A stretch of DNA of 64,000 nt from NCBI GenBank assembly GCA_033032865.1, contig JAWHQI010000019.1, positions 10,954,001-11,018,000 of the forward strand, read 5' to 3'. Of this stretch, positions 33,550-44,480 are shown piece after piece. Within the stretch, counting starts at the first letter, position 1, and each line of letters opens with the position of its first letter. Source of the DNA: Dactylorhiza incarnata. Its lineage: Eukaryota > Streptophyta > Magnoliopsida > Asparagales > Orchidaceae. Below the pieces are notes generated by a model. It made no database searches. It was not told the DNA's origin and saw only the letters and a list, made by a program, of their open reading frames with translations. A program made the translations under genes and the position numbers.

Positions 33550-34401
33550 GAGATCACTTCTCCCCTGCTCTGGAGAGGAACCGGCTCAAACATGCTAACA
33601 TCCATGTTAGCCTTTGAATCTCCTTCGCACTCCTTGGCAACTCCAACTCCAGGATGGCTTTGACCTTATCATGATTGGGTTCGACACCCTCCAGGGTGAG
33701 CAGGTTACCTAGGAACTTTCCTCGGCTTGCTCCGAAGACGAATTTAAAAGGGTTAAGCATCATCTTGAACCTCCGAAGAGTAGCAAAGGTCACCACCAAA
33801 TCCTGCAGGTGTGACTCTACATCCCTGTTTTGACCATCAGGTCGTCTGCATAGACTTCTAGGTTGCGCCCCTTCTGCTCCTTAAAAACTCGATCCATCAT
33901 CCTTTGGTAGGTTGCTCCTGCGTTCCTTAGTCCGAAAGGCATCATCTTATAACAATAACACCCGTCGTCTGTGATGAAAGAAACATCCTTAACATCTGGC
34001 GGATGCATTCAGATTTGGTGGTAGCTGGAGAAAGCATCCAAGAAGCTCATCACCGGAAAGACGACAGCTGAGTCTACCAGCGCATCGATCCAAGGCAAAG
34101 GATATCAATCCTTAGGACACGCCTTGTTTAACAGAGAGAAGTCAACACAGATTCTCTACCTCTCATCCCCCTTCTTTACCATCACCACATTAAAAACCCA
34201 TCCTGGATATTGGATTTCTTCTACGAACCCTGCCTCTAGCAGTTTTCCCACCTCCTCTCTGATTGGCCCGACGAGGGTGGTTGACATAACCCTCTTCTTT
34301 TGGCGAATCGGGCGGATACTTGAGTCGAGGTTGAGGCGATGACATGCTACATTTGCATCGACACCCGACATCTCTGCAACGCTCCATGTGAATATGTTCA
34401 C
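33550..34401 (-). pseudogene. Tat-type reverse transcriptase
   Basis: Fragments in three frames: 34401-34156 (CHRLNLDSSIRPIRQKKR, EEVGKLLEAGFVEEIQYPGW), 34008-33817 (TDDGCYCYKMMPFGLRNAGATYQRMMD and the catalytic box VYADDLMVK) and 33799-33554 (FVFGASRGKFLGNLLTLEGVE). Order and motifs fit a Tat-type gypsy RT with YADD intact, but the frame is broken between segments. Confidence 0.9.
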
Positions 34402-34612
34402 ATTATGCTGGACACGCCTTCAGACCTTCTCTTGATCCTGTTAACTCAGCCTCCCACTGATTCGTATCCTCTCCAGCCTTCCACTGCCGCTGAAGTCCTC
34501 CCTCTCTTTCACCTCCTCTGCCACCTCCAACTTGGCCAGATCTTCCAACACATGATCTACCTTCTCTGCCTCCTCTTCCCTTGCCAATTGCCACAGGTTG
34601 CTGGGAGGAGGT
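34402..34612 (-). pseudogene. Tat-type gag N-terminal fragment, left part
   Basis: Minus-strand frame continuing from 42611-42644 once the copia insertion is removed: PPSNLWQLAREEEAEKVDHV, then a Glu/Lys-rich helix-like stretch, ending at TAA 34441-34443. RT begins almost at once, so most of gag and all of PR are deleted here. Confidence 0.65.
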
Positions 34613-35613
34613 TGTTGGAGTTACAATTGTGATCTAGAAGTGGTCAAACATGTAATGTCACTGCCAACGCGATATGAGCCTGCATGGTCTCACATAAGCG
34701 CATGTGGAGAAGATGGAAGATTGACTGTGTTGTTAAAGGTTACCAATCACCATATAGAATGGGGGGAGGTCCAGCAAATGTTGCTGTCTGAATTCATCGG
34801 GTTTACACGGATAGAATTCGTCAGAATTCGTCGGATATGATTCGTCGGATTCGTCGGATTGTTCCGTGGAATCCCGACGAATTGTTACAGAGATCCTTAA
34901 CTCGGCAAATGTTGCCGTCTGATATGATTCGTCGAAATTCGTCGGATTCGTCGGATTGTTCCGTGGAATCCCGACGAATTGTTACAGAGATCCTTAACTC
35001 GGCAAATGTTGCCGTCTGATATGATTCGTCGGATTCGTCGGATTATTCCGTGAAAACTCGACGAATGCTGTTCCGTGGAATCCCGACGAATTGTTACAGA
35101 AACCCCAATTCTGCTGTGTGGTCTGCGGATAGCGATTCTTCTAGAAGCCTGTTTATGCTTTGGGTATAAATAGATCTTATTTTAGGGTTCTTATAAGTGA
35201 CGAAAACTTTAGCCGACGGAAGGTGTTCCGCCCGAACCCTAGACGGAAGGAGTTCCGCCGCCCCGTTCGCCTCCGCCGACCTCCTCTCCGACGATTGTCG
35301 CCGGTGTTGTTCTTCCTGAAGCGGATCTAGCAATCCGTGGAAGCGCAAGGTGCAGTCTTCTTCTCCCGGATCGTGTGGATCTCTGTAGAGACGTAGATAT
35401 AATTCTATGTGAGAACTCTCTTTGCCGCCGACAGGAATCTTCTTCTTGGAGCATCTAGGTTGGATTTGATCCAACTCCACTAAGGTAATTTATGCCTAGT
35501 AGTTTTATTAACTTCTTGATTCAATGTTCATGGCCGATCCAAATTCTTTTGGGTTATTCTGTTTATTTCCGCTGCGCCTACATGTGATGTATGGTTCTAG
35601 AAAAAACACAACA
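34613..35613 (+). repeat. 5' LTR of copia element
   Basis: Contains an 87-97-bp tandem unit, three partial copies between 34820 and 35100, built on GATTCGTCGGA and its inverse TCCCGACGAATTG. The promoter candidate TATAAATA is at 35165-35172. Confidence 0.95.
35165..35172 (+). promoter_or_regulatory. LTR TATA box
   Basis: GGGTATAAATAGATC, a canonical plant TATA box. The same box is at 42162-42169 in the 3' LTR. Confidence 0.7.
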
Positions 35614-35630
35614 GTGGTATCATAGGGAGG
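35614..35630 (+). promoter_or_regulatory. Primer binding site of copia element
   Basis: GTGGTATCATAGGGAGG directly after the LTR; TGGTATCA matches the initiator-Met complement, with weaker agreement after it. Confidence 0.8.
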
Positions 35631-36679
35631 TTCTGGTCATGAATGTTGTTTCAGAAGTTTGGTTATTCCAGTACGTGCAAATCTAGGTATTTAGAAGCAT
35701 TCTAAATGTCAAGATTTCTTCCTGGAACATCAAAAGTTGATGATTTTTCCATGGGAAATCGGTGGTGATTTTGAAAAAAAATTGAACCCCGCCAGGAACG
35801 TCTGGGATTTCGTGGTTATTTCTAATTGTTAGAAATTGTTGTCTCCTTAGCAGTAACCGTCCCTCAAGTGGTTAATGAACCCTTGTATCGTTTTGGATTT
35901 TGAATCCAACAATGAGAGACGAGCTTGTCTACTGCTTTAAGTCGAGTTGTCTTTGCCTTTGTCCAATGCATGTAAATCTGAAGATTTGGAAGAGTTCTAA
36001 ATGTCCAGATTTAGCCCTTTCGTCTATCAAAGGTTGATAGTCTTATGTTGTGCACATAAGGGATGCATGTGGATTTTAGAAAGCTTGTTTTTCTGTGGAT
36101 GTGCACTTTGATCAAATGTTGATCATGGTTAAGTGTTAACCTATTATTAAAATTAAAATCCCTTATCAATTATTAAGTGTTCGGATGCCTTCCGATGGAT
36201 GACACTCTTCCTGCCTTGATCGATGAAGTGTGGGCTTGCCAAAGCAAGGTGCATTAATCTATCTTGGTAAGGGTGCGAGCGGATAATTGTGATATCCCAC
36301 TGTCGACATCGGGTCTAACTTAACTAGGTGGCCTCAAAGGTTGAGTGTCTAGAGGCATAGGGTTGGCATGCACCATATGATGGATGCGAATAAGGATTTA
36401 TTCACCAGCCATACAAGAGTTGCATGAGGATGCAATTGGCAAGCGTTGCCTACCTAAATAACTGCATTATGAGAGGAACGCCAAAGCGGACTCGTGGTGT
36501 TGGTGAAATACGGATCTTGTCCACTAAGAGAGTATCTCGGATGGACTCTCCGAATTGATAGTGAGGACTATCAATTTGAATAAAATAGTGGGAGTATTTA
36601 ATTGAAGTCCAAATTAAAATAAATTGTATTTTGAAATTAAGGTACTGATTAAATTCTGCATGAATTCTTATAGAATTCC
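35631..36679 (+). other. Copia 5' untranslated leader
   Basis: About 1 kb between primer site and gag with no long frame. Nothing further recognised. Confidence 0.6.
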
Positions 36680-37798
36680 ATGGCTAGTGGTTCACATTCC
36701 ACCTTGTCCCTGAGAGCTATCCTTGAGAAGGACAAGCTTAGTGGGACGAACTATATGGACTGGTATAGGAATCTGAGAATTGTTCTCAGGCAAGAGCGAA
36801 AGCTCTACGTCTTGGAAGAAGAAGCCCCCGAGGTGCCGACCGGGAACTCATCCCGTGTTGATAAGGATGCTTATAAGAAGTATACCGATGATGCCTTAGA
36901 CGTCGAGTGCCTTATGCTTGCCACCATGAACTCTGAGCTTCAGAAGGAACACGAGAACATGGGGTGCAAGGAGATTGACGAGCACCTAAAGAAAATGTTT
37001 CAAGGGCAAGCTCGTCAAGAGAGGTTCGATGTCACGAAGGCCTTATTCCAGTGCAAAATGGGAGCTCGAGACTCAGTTGGTACTCACGTACTCAAGATGA
37101 TTGGGTATATTGAGAACCTGGAGAGACTGGGTTTTCCTCTGGGTCAAGAGTTGGCCACAGATCTTATCCTGCAATCGTTGCCGGATAGTTATGAGCAGTT
37201 CGTCTTGAACTACAACATGAATGAAATAGACAAGACACTGCCCGAGCTCCTAGGCATGTTGCGAACTGCCGAGATAAACATGAAGAAGGCCAAGCCTGCT
37301 AGTCCCATATTGATGGTACATAAAGGCAAGGGTAAGGCCAAGGGCTTCAAGAAGACGAAGGTGGGACCTAAGTCGCATCTTGAGCCCAAATCTTCTGCAC
37401 TGAAAAAGAAGAGCACCGTGAAGGAAGGGAAATGCCACCACTGTGGCAAGGCTGGTCATTGGAGGAGGAATTGTCCTTCGTACATTGACGGTCTGCAGAA
37501 AATGAAGGGAGGTATGACTTCCGCTTCGAATATTTACGTTATAGAGATAAACCTTTCTGCTCCTTCATCTTGGGTATTGGATACCGGATGTGGTTCTCAC
37601 ATTTGTACAAATGTGCAGGAACTGGGAAGGAGGAGATTGTTGAGTAAAGGAGAGGTGGGCCTACGCGTCGGCAATGGAGCAAGAGTTGCTGCTGTAGCCG
37701 TAGGGGTTTACCGTCTTTCTTTGCCCAGTGGGCTTGTAATAGAACTTAATAATTGTTATTATGTTCCGGCCATAACTAGAAACATTATATCCATTTGA
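36680..37798 (+). pseudogene. Copia gag and protease start
   Basis: Starts MASGSHSTLSLRAIL with the capsid motif LSGTNYMDWYRNLRIVL. One zinc knuckle CHHCGKAGHWRRNC lies at about residue 252. The protease follows (WVLDTGCGSHI, catalytic Asp present; later LPSGLVIELNNCYYVPAITRNIISI). The frame ends at a TGA (37797-37799) in place of the sense codon expected in the conserved NIISIS segment, so gag and pol were originally one polyprotein. Confidence 0.92.
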
Positions 37799-37799
37799 T

Positions 37800-40635
37800 G
37801 CTTAGACATGATTGGTTTTTCTTGTATAATTAAGAACAATTGTTGTTCTATATTTAAGAATGATGTTTGTTATGCTGTAGCTCAATTGTTTAATGGTCTT
37901 TATGTTTTGAACTGGACCATCCAATCTATAATGTAGATAATAATAAAAGACTAAGAACAAATGACTCAAATCCTACATATCTCTGGCATTGTCGTTTGGG
38001 CCATATAAACGAGAAGCGCATATCCAAGCTCCATAAAGATGGACTATTGGACTCATTTGATTATGAATCATTTGAGCGATGCGAGTCTTGTTTGTTAGGC
38101 AAGATGACTAAAGCCCCTTTCACTGGTTATACTGAGAGGGCTGAGGATCTCTTGGGTGTTGTACATAGTGATGTATGCGGGCCCATGAGTTCTATGGCTA
38201 GAGGTGGGTATTTCTACTTCGTTACATTTACTGATGATTTCAGTAGATACGGATACGTGTATCTTATGAAGTGCAAATCCGAAACTTTTGAAAAGTTCAA
38301 AGAGTTTAAGAATGAAGTGGAGAACCAATTGGGTAAAAAGGTTAAAGCACTCCGATCTGATCGAGGTGGCGAATACCTGAGTCATGAGTTCCGTGATCAT
38401 CTGAAAGAGTGTGGTATTGTATCACAGCTCACTCCACCTAGGACACCGCAGCATAATGGTGTGTCTGAGAGGAGAAATCATACTCTGTTAGACATGGTAC
38501 GGTCGATGATGAGTCATGCAGACTTGCCTGTTTCATTTTGGGGTTTTGCTTTAGAGACTGCTGCAATGACACTGAATCGCGCTCCGACGAAAACGGTTCT
38601 AAAGACACCATATGAGATATGGACTGGGAAGCGTCCTAGTATGTCATTCATTAAAATTTGGGGCTGTGAGGCATACGTACGACGTCAAATGCCTGACAAG
38701 CTGGAACCCAAATCAGATATGTGTTATCTGGTGGGATATCCTAAGGAAACGAAAGGATATTACTTTTACCTACCGTCTGAGGGCAAAGTGTTTGTCGCAA
38801 GGATGGGTGTCTTCTTAGAGAAAGAGTTCTTATCAAGAAAGACGCAAAAGGTAGAACTTGAAGAAGTTCAAGAACCACAAGTAGTGAATGAACCAGAGTT
38901 GGATTCTGAGCCAGGACTACAAGATGTTGTAGCTGGAGAACCTGCTCAAGAGACACAAGTCCTACGTAGATCTGGTAGACCAAGATTTGAGCCTGGGAGA
39001 TATGGATTTCTCGTGTCTCAAATAGGTAATGTGTTGCTTATGGATCATGATGATGAACCAGCGACCTACCAAGAGGCTATGAATGGACCGGACTCTTACA
39101 AATGGCTTCAGGCTATGAAATCCGAAATGGACTCAATGTATACAAACCAAGTTTGGAACTTGGTGGAACCACCTGAAGGGGTACGACCCATAGGGTGCAA
39201 GTGGGTCTTCAAGAAGAAGACCGACATGGATGGAAATGTACAGACATTCAAAGGGCGACTGGTGGCTAAGGGTTTCAAGCAAATTCATGGTGTTGACTAT
39301 GATGAGACCTTTTCCCCTGTTGTCATGGTAAAGTCCATTAGGATATTGCTTGCTATTGCTGCGTATTATGACTACAAGATCTGGCAGATGGATGTCAAAA
39401 CGGCTTTCCTAAGTGGAAACCTCCTTGAGGAAGTGTACATGACACAACCCAAGGGTTTTGTATCCCCAAATGAAGCCACTAAAATATGCAAGCTGAATAG
39501 GTCCATCTATGGATTGAAACGGGCCTCTAAAAGTTGGAATCTTCGTTTTGATGAGAAAATCAAAGAGTTTGGTTTTGTCAAGAATGAAGATGAACCGTGT
39601 GTTTACAAGCGAATCAGTGGGAGCATTGTTGTCTTCCTGATATTGTATGTGGATGACATACTGCTGATCGGGAATGACATACCTACCCTGAAAGTTGTTA
39701 AGAACAACCTAGGGAACTGTTTTTCTATGAAGGACTTGGGTGAAGCGACTTACATACTCGGTATTAAGATCTATAGAGATAGATCGAAGAAGTTGCTGGG
39801 TTTGACCCAGAGTACGTACATTGAGAAGGTGTTGAAGCGGTTCAACATGCTTGAGTCCAAGAAAGGATTTTTGCCCATGTCTCATGGTGTAAATCTCTCT
39901 AAGGACCAGTGTCCAAAATCTTGTGAAGATAATGACCGCATGAAGTTGATTCCATATGCTTCGGCAATTGGGTCAATCATGTATGCAATGTTATGTACTC
40001 GACCCGATGTCTCTTTTGCTTTGAGCATGACTAGCAGGTATCAGTCTGATCCTGGTGAATGTCACTGGATAGCCGTAAAGAATATCCTGAAGTACTTGAG
40101 AAGGACTAAGGATGTATTCTTGGTGTATGGTGGAAAGGAAGAGCTCGTTGTAAGTGGTTACACGGATGCCAACTTCCAAACTGATAGGGATGATTCGAAG
40201 TCTCAGTCAGGGTTTGTGTTTTGCCTGAATGGAGGAGCTGTGAGCTGGAAGAGTTCCAAGCAACAGACAATTGCTGATTCTACAACTGAGGCCGAGTATA
40301 TCGCTGCGGCTAATGCAGCGAAGGAGGCTGTATGGATTAGGAAATTCATCGGCGAGCTAGATGTAGTTCCTAGCATTGTTGGTCACGTAGTTCTCTACTG
40401 TGATAACAATGGTGCAATTGCATAATCTAAGGAACCTAGATCCCATCAGCGCTCCAAGCACATACTTCGGCGGTTCCATCTTATTCGTGAGATTGTCGAA
40501 CGAGGAGATATGAACATTTGCAGAGTGCCGACTGAGGAGAATATTGCAGATCCACTGACAAAGCCTCTTGCCCAGAGAAAGCATGATGGTCATACTAGAT
40601 CAATGGGTATGCGATACCTGAGTGATCAACTCTAG
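37800..40635 (+). pseudogene. Copia pol: integrase, RT, RNase H
   Basis: After the TGA the same frame continues to about 37915, where a frameshift leads to YLWHCRLGH and the long open frame from 37996. Integrase: CESCLLGKMTKAPF zinc part, D in VHSDVCGPM, D in LRSDRGGEY, E in TPQHNGVSERRN. RT: GCKWVFKKKTDMDG, KGRLVAKGFKQ, QMDVKTAFLSGNL, catalytic LYVDDILLIG intact. RNase H: GYTDANFQTDRDD, STTEAEYIAA, LYCDNNGAIA. A TAA at 40423-40425 replaces a likely Gln codon; conserved sequence (SKEPRSHQRSKHI, NIADPLTKPL) continues to TAG at 40633. Confidence 0.95.
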
Positions 40636-41595
40636 TGGGAGTCTTGTGGGTTGCATGTAAAATATATCTGTTGGTTGTTTAATATTTATTCATATGATGA
40701 ATTGTGTACCAATTATTTCCTTTTACAATTAATGGCAAGTTCTTTTATTACGATATACTGTTTCTATATGATAGAATAAAATTCGTGATAAATACCCTTA
40801 AAATATTCGCTTCCATAGGACATCAAGTACGTGACTTGAATGTGAGAGCCTATGATTTCGAAGCTTCATTCTTAAAAGGTCCTTGGTCGAGGTATCATCG
40901 TAGAAGCTAAGGGTGATGATGATACATTAAGATTAGCATGTGTGTTGACTGATGACCGGTTCTCACAGGTCATGATATTGTGATATCAAGTCATCACGTG
41001 GGTACTTGTTAGTGAACAAGTTGTACTGGACAGACCCAACCTGAGACTACTTTGTGGATTGTTACTTAAAAGTGTCATAAGTAGGTCTCATTTGACAATG
41101 GTGTTGTGGTCCTTTGACCTGAAGTCACAACATTCATCGAGTGAGGAAGAGCGTGCTTTGATATCATCTAAAGTCTTCCTTGAAGAAGGTTGATGATAAG
41201 GATGGTCGTTGGGTACGTTACGAATCATTTGGGTGTTTGGGTGTGAGCAGATATGGGATTTGTTCTCCTATATAACAGGAGTTGCATCCATGGGCCCCTT
41301 GATGGAATTGGACTGAGAAATATATGGTCATGCTTGGTTGAGTCAATATGTGATATTGAGATCACCATTCTATGGAAGTCCGTTCTAGATCAAGAAACTT
41401 GGATTGAGCTACTATGAGGGTGACACGGTCCATGCCTCTAGTTCTTTCCGGATGTAAGGGACAAAGGGACAAAGACAACGCTGGAACATTGGTCATAAAG
41501 GCTTATGAGTTATGAACTCTTATTGCTTGGGGAGCAATGATGCATTGCTAGATGCCGCTCATTGTTTGTGAGGTTTTTGTTTGATACTTTCAAGA
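40636..41595 (+). other. Copia 3' untranslated region
   Basis: 960 bp between the pol stop and polypurine tract. A GTGGGAGTC purine run occurs right after the stop (40636-40646), a second possible priming tract. No coding signal. Confidence 0.6.
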
Positions 41596-41608
41596 TCAAG
41601 TGGGAGAC
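41596..41608 (+). promoter_or_regulatory. Polypurine tract of copia element
   Basis: CAAGTGGGAGAC directly before the 3' LTR. Confidence 0.9.
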
Positions 41609-42610
41609 TGTTGGAGTTACCATTGTGATCTAGAAGTGGTCAAAAATGTAATGTCACTGCCAACGAAATATGAGCCTGCAGGGTCGCACATAAGAGCATG
41701 TGGAGAAGATGGAAGATTGACTGTGTTGGTAAAGGTTACCAATTACCATATAGAATAGGGGGAGGTCCAGCAAATATTGCTGTCTGAATTCATCGGGTTT
41801 ACACGGATAGAATTCGTAGAAATTCGTCGGATATGATTCGTCGGATTCGTCGGATTGTTCCGTGGAATCCCGACGAATTGTTACAGAGATCCTTAACTCG
41901 GCAAATGTTGCCGTCTGATATGATTCGTCGGAATTCGTCGGATTCGTCGGATTGTTCCATGGAATCCCGACGAATTGTTACAGAGATCCTTAACTCGGCA
42001 AATGTTGTCGTCTGATATGATTCGTCGGATTCGTCGGATTGTTTCATGAAAACTCGACGAATGCTGTTCCGTGGAATCCCGACGAATTGTTACAGAAACC
42101 CCCAATTCTGCTGTGTGGTCTGCGGATAGCGATTCTTCTAGAAGCCTGTTTATGCTTTGGGTATAAATAGATCTTCTTTTAGGGTTCTTATAAGTGACGA
42201 AAACTTTAGCCGACGGAAGGTGTTCCGCCCGAACCCTAGACGGAAGGAGTTCCGCCGCCCCGTTCGCCTCCGCCGACCTCCTCTCCGACGATTATCGCCG
42301 GTGTTGTTCTTCCTGAAGCGGATCTAGCAATCCGTGGAAGCGCAAGGTGCAGTCTTCTTCACCCGGCTCGTGTGGATCTCTGTAGAGACGTAGATATAAT
42401 TCTACGTGAGAACTCTCTTTGCCGCCGACAGGAATCTTCTTCTTGGAGCATCTAGGTTGGATTTGATCCAACTCCACTAAGGTAATTTATGCCTAGTAGT
42501 TTTATTAACTTCTTGATTCAATGTTCATGGCCGATCCAAATTCTTTTGGGTTATTCTGTTTATTTCCGCTGCGTCTACATGTGATGTATGGTTCTAGAAA
42601 AAACCCAACA
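41609..42610 (+). repeat. 3' LTR of copia element
   Basis: Near-identical partner of 34613-35613. Differences are denser in the first 220 bp than in the remainder. Confidence 0.95.
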
Positions 42611-42644
42611 GAGGTGAGTTCCTTGGCTCTTCGCTTGCAGCCAT
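42611..42644 (-). pseudogene. Tat-type gag start, right part
   Basis: ATG at 42644-42642 encodes MAASEEPRNSP, then the copia target site. Joined to 34612 with one gaggt removed, the frame continues in phase. Confidence 0.65.
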
Positions 42645-42679
42645 GAGACTTGCTCAGAGCTTTCCAAACCAGCCGCTTC

Positions 42680-42698
42680 CACGCTCACTGCACCAGAA
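42680..42698 (-). promoter_or_regulatory. Primer binding site of Tat-type element
   Basis: The minus strand reads CTGGTGCAGTGAGCGTGG next to the LTR, resembling the TGGTGCCGT-type sites I recall for Tat/Retand elements. Confidence 0.55.
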
Positions 42699-42853
42699 TG
42701 TTGAAACCAGAGAACCGGTCTCGACGTTCGCAATGGGTATGTAGCTGACCCTTACTTGATCTGAGCTAGAACCTTGACTAGTTGCTGAGAACCGAAGGAC
42801 CTTGCACCTAAGAACACTTGGAACTTAAAATGGACCCCTTAAGCTGCAACGAC
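42699..42853 (-). repeat. Truncated 5' LTR of Tat-type element
   Basis: Matches 27499-27650 closely and stops after CTGCAACGA, where sequence switches to X. The missing 650 bp indicate a deletion that removed the outer LTR and any Athila and X DNA beyond it. Confidence 0.85.
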
Positions 42854-42943
42854 GATTCCGACTTAAGACGTCACAAAGAAGGCGATGAAACCTTTAAACT
42901 CCTCCAAAAAGCGGAGCGGACTTCAAAAGTTTAGGGGGAAATT
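42854..42943 (+). other. 3' internal end and polypurine tract of X
   Basis: About 90 bp ending AAAAGTTTAGGGGGAAAT, a purine tract touching the 3' LTR start at 42944. This is the only internal X sequence left. Confidence 0.7.
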
Positions 42944-43407
42944 GTTATGCACCTCATAAATGGCTAAAGGTCCATGCAGGTGCGATTAGTAGAAGCTCCA
43001 TCATTAGAAAGTGGAGTTAGTGGGGTCAGAGTCAAGCCCGCGATCGTAAAGGTGAAGGAACCTGCCGACGTGCAATTCACGCTTTATCAGCGCCAGGCAC
43101 GGTCAAGGCCGCACCCCACTACTGGGGTGCGATTAGTACCACAACCGACTATTGGGGTGCGTGTAGCCCACACCCACATGGTAGGCGGTGCAGCCAAACC
43201 GCACCCCCATGGGGGTGCGACCAAATTGCAACCCCCATGGCGGTGCGGCCAAACCGCCCCCCTTTTAGCGGGGTGTGGTCGGAGCCCCCTCTTCCCTAGG
43301 GTGTGCAGTTCCCTATTTCTCGAGTGGTGCGACTTTCAGAGGGCACATCCTCGCTTTCATAGCAACTGCTTTCCAATCGCACTCGCCCGATCTCTGTTTG
43401 CCCAGAG

Positions 43408-43567
43408 CGCTCCCGTGCTCGTTGCGCGCTCAGATCGCTCTCGTGATCGTTGCGCGCTCAGAACGCTCCGTAGGTCGTTGCGCGCTCAGAATGCTCTCGT
43501 GCTCGTTGCGCGCTCAGAACTCTCCAATGCTCATTGCGCGCTCAGAACGCTCCCGTGTTCAATTCGC
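43408..43567. repeat. 28-bp minisatellite
   Basis: Five to six copies of CGCTCCCGTGCTCGTTGCGCGCTCAGAA-like units in the U3 part of the X 3' LTR. Confidence 0.9.
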
Positions 43568-43789
43568 GCGTGACAGTTAACCTTTCTTAATTTCTCAGAT
43601 TGTAGGTCTTGTTTGTCGTCTTCATCGAAGCTGGCCAAACCGCCCAACTTGCCCGAACTGCCTGAAAGGGCAAAACAGTCATTTATGAAAATTGCGATCT
43701 GTGTGCTCCAAATCGACCAGCGTGATTCGCCCGTCAGGTGATTACGGTGGTTACGACGGCAAAATTATCAGGCTACCCCTGCCCAAGGC

Positions 43790-43797
43790 TATAAAAG
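43790..43797 (+). promoter_or_regulatory. LTR X TATA box
   Basis: GGCTATAAAAGAAG, typical of plant LTR promoters. Confidence 0.65.
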
Positions 43798-44360
43798 AAG
43801 CTCATGGCCTTCATTTCAAGACAACTTGTCTTCTACGCCCGAGAGAGCTCTGATGAAGATTTCCTCTAAGTTCTCCTTCGGCGCTTGAAGATCTCATTCG
43901 ACTTTGAAGATCTCCTTCGAGGCTTCGAAGATCTCCTTCGAGTGTTTGAAGATTCCCTTCACTTCGGAAGACATTCTTCCTATGCAATTGGGAATCTTTC
44001 GGATCCAGAAAGGCGACTCCGTAATCTCATTTTTGTTCTCAGAAGAAAAAACATTCAGCTTTCCGAGAGGTGTCCTGTCACCCTCGGAGTTCTCGCTCTC
44101 TCCCTAACATTGTAACGAGCAGCGACCCGTCGCGCTCGAGTTCTTAATTTTAAACTGTAACACCCCAGAAGATAGTGGAGTTTGGTCGGCACAGCTCCGA
44201 TCGCGTGGTTTTTCACCATTTTCGGGTTTTCCACGTTAAAAGTCCTCGTGTCAACTAATCGATTTATTCATTGATTGTTTGCGCGCTCGGTTTGCTCTCG
44301 AGCTAAGGTGGTTCAATTCGATCGGTCTACCAAGAGCATCGAGCGACCCGCAACAATAAC

Positions 44361-44480
44361 ATTCCACTTTGTATGCTGGAGTGCCTCATGCCACGTAGTA
44401 GGAACCACACTACCTGAAGACTAAGTCGTGATTGGTTATGGTATGGGAGAATGGGTGTTTGGTATTCTTACCTGCATTGG
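44361..44480 (-). pseudogene. Copia pol relic, upstream half
   Basis: The minus strand encodes SSGSVVPTTWHEALQHTKWN, the linker just before RT in copia pol (family pattern VPTSWxEALxHPKW). It continues in phase into 13476-13310 once element X and one ataac are removed. A stop lies just upstream of SSGS. Confidence 0.85.

Larger units (their letters stand above)
34613..42610 (+). mobile_element. Copia LTR retrotransposon, complete, lightly mutated
   Basis: 7998 bp on the plus strand with 1001/1002-bp LTRs (TGTTGGAGTTAC...CAACA), a perfect 5-bp duplication gaggt (34608-34612 and 42611-42615), primer site, polypurine tract, and gag-PR-IN-RT-RNase H in the copia order (IN before RT). By eye the LTRs differ at roughly 25-30 positions, so it is the youngest complete element here. 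It inserted into the Tat gag. Two nonsense codons and one frameshift interrupt gag-pol. Confidence 0.96.
27499..42853 (-). mobile_element. Tat-type gypsy element, truncated, split by a copia insertion
   Basis: Minus-strand element with the 3' LTR at the left (27499 to about 28315), 3 kb of tandem repeats, IN, a second RNase H, RNase H and RT (31340-34401), a gag start split at 34612/42611, a primer site at 42680-42698 and only about 155 bp of the 5' LTR (42699 to about 42853). The two LTR copies match from TGTTGAA(A/T)CC to the AAGCTGCAACGA end point. The extra archaeal-type RNase H between RNase H and IN defines the Tat/Ogre/Retand group. The rest of gag, all protease and most of the 5' LTR are deleted. 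Confidence 0.85.
13477..44355 (+). mobile_element. LTR retrotransposon X, shell of the nest
   Basis: Both LTR copies begin TGTTA(C/T)GCACCTCAT (13477 and 42944) and the right one ends CAACA at 44355. The outer flanks are a perfect 5-bp duplication, ataac at 13472-13476 and 44356-44360. Removing everything between them joins the copia pol relic in frame (KWN + V + MIEKTQ), so this insertion is real and happened inside that pol gene. Almost nothing of X's own internal region remains: about 90 bp with the polypurine tract at 42854-42943. X's lineage is therefore unknown. Its 5' LTR was later hit by the gypsy element 13731-24281 and is cut at 24425 by an Athila LTR. Confidence 0.85.
42944..44355 (+). 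repeat. 3' LTR of X
   Basis: 1412 bp, TGTTATGCACC to CAACA. It contains inverted GGGGGTGCGGCC/GGCCGCACCCC blocks (43100-43280), a 28-bp minisatellite at 43408-43567 and a TATA box TATAAAAG at 43790-43797. A plus-strand frame across 42974-43573 is present in both LTR copies but broken in the other one, so I do not call it a gene. Confidence 0.88.

Noticed and set aside
42974..43573. 199-codon plus-strand frame as a possible gene
   Set aside because: It lies wholly inside the X LTR; the other LTR copy (13509 onward) is broken by a stop, and the second half is a minisatellite.
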